Source of the DNA: Chamaecrista fasciculata
Lineage: Eukaryota > Streptophyta > Magnoliopsida > Fabales > Fabaceae
Length of the DNA stretch: 64,000 bases
NCBI GenBank assembly: GCA_003254925.1
Contig: QANZ01044257.1
Coordinates: forward strand, 174,453-238,452
Reading direction: 5' to 3'
Part shown: positions 60,097 through 64,000 of the stretch, in pieces
Position numbering within the stretch: position 1 is the stretch's first letter
Layout: every line of letters starts with the position of its first letter
Program-made: the position numbers and the translations under genes
Notes under the pieces: generated by a model
The model's input: only the letters and a program-made list of their open reading frames with translations
Told to the model about the DNA's origin: nothing
Database searches by the model: none

Positions 60097-62399
60097 CTAA
60101 TTGAGGATAGTATGGAAGCCGGGAGTTGGAAAACTCTTAAAGCTGGGCGAACAGGTCCCTTCATATCTCATTTATTTTTTGCCGATGATATCATTCTTTT
60201 TGGGGAGGCTACCGAGCGTCAATTAGACATTATGTTGGGTTGTTTGAATATCTTTTGCAATGCTACTGGCCAAAAAATTAGTGTGGAAAAAACCAGAATA
60301 TTTTTTTCCAAAAATGTTGATGAAAATGTGAAATGTAACATTGTTGCTAATTCCGGTTTTACTTATACTGATGACTTGGGTACTTATCTTGGAATGCCTC
60401 TCATCCATGGGAGGCAAACTAAAAGAGACTTTTCTCGTATTGTGGATAGAGTGAATTCTAAACTTGCAGGTTGGAAAGCTAAGTGTTTATCCTTTGCGGG
60501 TCGTGTTACTTTGGCTAAATCGGTGATATCTTCTATTCCCTACTATTCTATGCAATCAACTCGAATTCCTAAGTCTATCTGTCTTGATATTGAAAAAATC
60601 CAAAGAAATTTTATTTGGGGGCATGATAACAATAGCCGAAAGGCCCACACAGTTAACTGGGATACCTTGTGCAAAAATAAAGATTCTGGGGGTTTAGGAA
60701 TTAAACGCCTTACGGCTATGAATGACTCTTTTCTTATGAAAATTGGCTGGAAAATTAAATCTCAACCTGATAATATATGTAGTAGAGTCCTTATTGGTAA
60801 ATATGGCAGAGGCTGTGATTTAAAGAGGGATATTATTGTGAAAAATAGTGACTCTATCTTTTGGAAAGAGGTTGCTAAACTCTGGCCCTATTTAGAACAA
60901 GGACAAAAATGGATTGTTGGTAATGGGGAGAGAACTAGATTTTGGCTTGATAACTGGGGCAGCAGAGAGGAGCCATTATTTCATAATCTTAGAATGTCTA
61001 TTCCTTTTAATAAGATCTCTTCTTGTGTAAAAGACCTAACTAGGCAGGATGGGTGTTGGAATTTTGCTTACCTTAGCTCTCTGCTTGATAAGGATCATAT
61101 TAGGACCTTCTACTCTGAGCCTTACCCTTCGGATTCTAAGGGAATGGATCTTTGTGTCTGGGGAGGGTCTAGTAATGGGGAATTTACTGTTAGTTCTGCA
61201 TATACAGTTATGACCAAAAAGTACCCTAAAAACCAGCTATTTACTAAAATTTGGAAACTTGATATCCCTGAAAGGACTAGACATTTCATTTGGCTTCTTG
61301 CTCATAATAGGATTCTAACTAATGAACTATGTAATAAATGGTTTGGGGGACTGCCTTGGTGTAAAAATTGTCCTAATATGATTGAAACTTCTCTCCATGT
61401 TCTTCGTGACTGCCCTGTGGCCTCTGCTGTTTGGGGTTCCTTAATTGACTCCAGACATATGGGGGATTTTTTTGGGTCAGATCACATTAATTGGGTGTTA
61501 TCTAACTTAAATAATAATTTTGCTTCAGGTGGCGATTTTACCTGGAACCGGATTTGGTCAGTGGCTGTCTGGAAGATTTGGAATTGGAGGAATGCTGATG
61601 TCCACAACTCTGATACAAGGAAGCCTCATATGCCTGCAGAAATTATTAAATGCACGCTTATTGATTATGACAGAGGGAAACTGAATTTAAGGTTGAGTGA
61701 TGCTAATTTACCTCTGATGGAGGTCCAGGTTGCTTGGAGCAATCCCAAACAAGGATGGGTTAAGTTGAACACTGATGGTGCGGTTCGCCGGGATTCCCTG
61801 ACGGCGGGCTGTGGCGGTCTTATCAGGGATGAGAACGGCTGCTGGGTTGTTGGTTTCCACAAGTTCCTCGGCGCCTGTTCAGTCCTCAAGTCCGAGGCTT
61901 GGGGGCTCCTTGAGGGGTTGAAGCTGGCGGCGGAATACGGGGTGAATTGTGTCGAGATAGAATGCGACTCCCTCGTGTTGGTAAACGCTGTGCGCTGCGA
62001 TTCCTCGTCTGTTACTGAAATCTACAGCCTTCTTGTGGAGATTAGACAGTGTCTTGCTCGTTTCTTGCGCTGGAGCATCGTTCATCGTTGGCGAGAGGCG
62101 AACGCGTGCGCTGACTTTCTGGCGAATCTAGGCTGTGAGCGGGGAGATGTCCGGGAAACCGTTCGACTTGACCTCCCGCCGGCGTCGATGGCTTCTCTGC
62201 TTCATCGGGATCGTTTGGGGGTTGCTGAATCGCGTAGGGTGAAGCCTCCGTGATCGGTTTTCTGCTGCTGTAGGGTTTCTCTGCTGCTTTTTTTTTTTGC
62301 TTCTGCGTCTTTCTGCTTTCGTTTTGTTTTTTTTGCTTCGTTTTGCTTTTTTTGTTGGCTCTTGGGCCTCCTTGAGCCCGGCACCTACCAAAAAAAAAA
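60097..62399 (+). mobile_element. 5'-truncated LINE (L1-type) insertion
   Basis: Starts inside the reverse transcriptase region and ends with an A-run (62390-62399) after the tail phrase GCCTCCTTGAGCCCGGCACC. A 27-bp exact direct repeat (60070-60096 and 62458-62484) brackets it, but 58 bp lie between the A-run and the right repeat, so the repeat is only a candidate target-site duplication. It lies inside the hAT-like element. Confidence 0.75.
60112..62253 (+). CDS. LINE ORF2 C-terminal part: RT end, zf-RVT and RNase H
   Basis: A 713-codon open frame without stops. Residues 18-30 hold the RT catalytic FADDIILF. After it come the thumb-like TYLGMPLIHGR and the GWKAKCLSFAGRVTLAKSV block. A zinc-binding RT-associated domain (WKLDIPERTRHFIWLLAHNR, then CKNCPN and HVLRDCP) lies near residues 380-440. 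An RNase H domain starts at about residue 545 with KLNTDGAVRRDS and has SEAWGLLEGLKLA, ECDSLVLV and REANACADFLANLG. The endonuclease and the first part of RT are missing, so it cannot act alone; the ATG is just the first one in frame. The 3' third is more GC-rich than its surroundings. Confidence 0.85.
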   Translation: MEAGSWKTLKAGRTGPFISHLFFADDIILFGEATERQLDIMLGCLNIFCNATGQKISVEKTRIFFSKNVDENVKCNIVANSGFTYTDDLGTYLGMPLIHGRQTKRDFSRIVDRVNSKLAGWKAKCLSFAGRVTLAKSVISSIPYYSMQSTRIPKSICLDIEKIQRNFIWGHDNNSRKAHTVNWDTLCKNKDSGGLGIKRLTAMNDSFLMKIGWKIKSQPDNICSRVLIGKYGRGCDLKRDIIVKNSDSIFWKEVAKLWPYLEQGQKWIVGNGERTRFWLDNWGSREEPLFHNLRMSIPFNKISSCVKDLTRQDGCWNFAYLSSLLDKDHIRTFYSEPYPSDSKGMDLCVWGGSSNGEFTVSSAYTVMTKKYPKNQLFTKIWKLDIPERTRHFIWLLAHNRILTNELCNKWFGGLPWCKNCPNMIETSLHVLRDCPVASAVWGSLIDSRHMGDFFGSDHINWVLSNLNNNFASGGDFTWNRIWSVAVWKIWNWRNADVHNSDTRKPHMPAEIIKCTLIDYDRGKLNLRLSDANLPLMEVQVAWSNPKQGWVKLNTDGAVRRDSLTAGCGGLIRDENGCWVVGFHKFLGACSVLKSEAWGLLEGLKLAAEYGVNCVEIECDSLVLVNAVRCDSSSVTEIYSLLVEIRQCLARFLRWSIVHRWREANACADFLANLGCERGDVRETVRLDLPPASMASLLHRDRLGVAESRRVKPP

Positions 62400-63016
62400 G
62401 CAATGAATTAAGATTGGGTACGTAAGAATGAAAGATAAAAACCCATTTATATATGCATATACACATACATATATACAAACCCAAGTGAAAAAAATTAAAT
62501 CTCAGCAAACACAAAAAGAAAACAGAGAAAGGGTCATCTTTCACGCCATGAACAACTAAATAAATCATTCGCCATGTTCAGTTTATTACCTCACTCACGC
62601 CACCAACACCGTCGCTTCGAGTTGTGTGAGCCGTGCGCAACCCTCTCTCGCCATCGAACACTGCAAACACACGAAGATGAAGACGAGAGGCAGAGGAGTG
62701 AAGGCGAACAACAGCTTTTTCATGGCAATAGAATGGAGAATGAAGAAGTGAAGGCGAAGGAGGAAGGAGGAAAGAAGAAGAGAAACGGCTGAAATGAAAA
62801 TGAGAAGAGCAAGTCAAAAAAAATTAGGGTTTTTGCAGATTTTTTATTTTTTTCAATTTTTTTTTTTAAATTTGGACCGGTGAAACCGGTTCACGGTTCA
62901 CCAGACCGCCGGTTCACTTGCAGAACGGTATAATGGGGCATTTCGGACCGGGCTTGTCGCCGGTTCGGCGGTTTAGCGGTTCGACCGGCCGGTCCGGTCC
63001 GATTTTTCCTACTATG
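62400..63016. other. Right part of the hAT-like element
   Basis: Contains 58 bp next to the LINE tail, the second copy of the 27-bp repeat, then sequence ending in GC-rich ACCGGTT-type subterminal repeats (62870-63016). Short frames at 62574-62817 have no recognisable motif. Confidence 0.5.
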
Positions 63017-63736
63017 GTTGCGAAGTTAAGTCTTTATTATATTATTGGCCGAAAAAAAAGTCTTTATTATATTATCATGCAGTTACTTAGGGTGCGTTTG
63101 GATGGGGAGGTTAAGTTAAAGGAGGATAAAGGAATGAGGGAGGTAATAAAGGAGAGGTAAAGAATTTGTGTTATAAAGGAGGTTTTTAATAAATGTTGTT
63201 TGGGAAAATGAGAGATAAAGGAGGAATTATGATGTGAAATTATTTTAAAGGGTATGTAATGATTGTAGTGGGTTGAAATAATTGTATTGGTATTTTAAAT
63301 TTGTATAGGGGTAAAAATGGTAAAAATAAAGGAGGATAAAGGAGTGGTTATTTTTTTTTGGGTTTTGGTGTTAAAAAAGTAGTATGAGTAATGATTGCCT
63401 CGAAATTTGTGCTAAAGGAGGAAGTTAATAAAGGAGATTTTTGGAGTGGTAAGATAAAGGAGGATGAAGGTGTGAATATGGGAACAAAATGTAATTTTTG
63501 AGTAGTGAATTGTAAAATTTTGGGGACTAGACTATATATTTTTCCTGTTTACCGTTTTTTAATTTTATTTTAAAATTTTGATACTACAAAAAATATTACC
63601 CATGTATATAATATAGGAGGGACCAAAATGTATATTTTCTAGGGTATGAATTATGTATTTTTCAAAATTTTCTTCTTCAGTAGTTGCAGAAAATATTAGC
63701 CATATACTGAATGATGGACCAATATGTATCTTTTTT
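63017..63736. repeat. Copy C continued, then a GGGTGCGTTTGG repeat
   Basis: 63017-63085 resumes the RPS13-flank copy, with a small local duplication (GTCTTTATTATATTAT twice). From 63088 an element begins TTAGGGTGCGTTTGGATGGG with AAAGGAGGATAAAGG phrases repeated to about 63470. No gene. Confidence 0.5.
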
Positions 63737-64000
63737 GGGTAAATTACACGGTGGTACCCTGTGGTTTGACCCTATTTCAATTTGGTACCCTGTGGTTTAA
63801 AACCTGACACTTTGGTATCCTTTGGAGCTATTTTGTAATTTTAACCATAACAAATTTACAAAAATTACCAATTGACCCAAATTTTTTTCAAAAAAGTACA
63901 AATAGGTCACTGGATACATATTATTTAGGGACTAAAATGAGAACTTTAAAGTTTTGGATACATATACAAATAGGTCCCTCAAAAATTACCAATTGACCCT
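63737..64000. mobile_element. MULE-type fold-back element, GGGTAAATTACAC family (cut by window end)
   Basis: Starts GGGTAAATTACACGGTGG and continues like 12075-12504 through the centre phrase TACATATTATTTAGGGACTA. The right arm lies beyond the window, so the TSD cannot be checked. Confidence 0.65.

Larger units (their letters stand above)
59519..63016. mobile_element. 3.5-kb hAT-like element with nested LINE
   Basis: Left end CATAGTGCAAAATACCGGAC; right end is the inverse of CATAGTAGGAAAAATCGGAC. Both run into ACCGG-rich subterminal repeats. An exact 8-bp direct repeat GTTGCGAA flanks it (59511-59518 and 63017-63024), the length typical of hAT insertions, and paralogous copies A and B give the empty site. 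No transposase is visible; what is left apart from the LINE is about 1.2 kb, so it is non-autonomous. Confidence 0.8.

Noticed and set aside
62128..62568. 146-codon minus-strand frame rich in Lys/Arg/Ser
   Set aside because: It is antisense to the LINE RNase H region and its tail; composition comes from CT-rich sequence.

Overview
This is nuclear DNA of a flowering plant, almost certainly a eudicot. The genes have many short exons with GT-AG introns, intergenic DNA is very AT-rich, and every intact protein belongs to a familiar plant family. The reductase cluster resembles vestitone reductase-like enzymes, which are well known in legumes, but I cannot fix the species from sequence alone. I rebuilt all gene models by hand from splice sites and frame continuity; each closes in frame from ATG to stop.

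Layout. 1-3300 holds a Mutator-like element carrying a splicing-factor SF1 exon fragment, then a decayed kinesin pseudogene. 3328-22771 is a cluster of four paralogous NAD(P)-dependent reductase genes (DFR/vestitone reductase-like SDRs): two on the minus strand (3328-5177, 7935-9772) and two on the plus strand (14416-17616, 19990-22771), so the two pairs face away from each other around 9.8-14.4 kb. Each pair is a recent tandem duplication, with introns and flanks still alignable. 22.8-26.9 kb is gene-free. 27090-30826 encodes a DHHC protein S-acyltransferase. 34268-35958 encodes an MLF1/MLF1IP-like protein. 36705-40592 (minus) encodes an LRR receptor-like protein whose kinase domain looks catalytically dead. 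41-50 kb is repeat-rich. 50207-52346 encodes 40S ribosomal protein S13 behind a typical ribosomal-protein promoter. From 52 kb to the end the DNA is the RPS13 3' flank repeated up to three times, broken up by a Copia remnant, a CACTA-like piece, a GGATCC-ended MITE and a 3.5-kb hAT-like element that itself contains a 5'-truncated LINE.

The most striking non-genic feature is a crowd of long fold-back elements (430-1300 bp) whose arms repeat motifs such as TTTGGTCCC. Seven have target-site duplications of exactly 9 bp that I could read, as expected for Mutator-like transposons. One carries the SF1 fragment. Another, of a different family, sits 2 bp away from that position in a paralogous copy of the same flank.

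The genes do not form one pathway. The four reductases are a specialised-metabolism cluster; the acyltransferase, MLF-like protein, receptor-like protein and ribosomal protein are unrelated single-copy neighbours. No CRISPR array, operon or prokaryotic feature is present.
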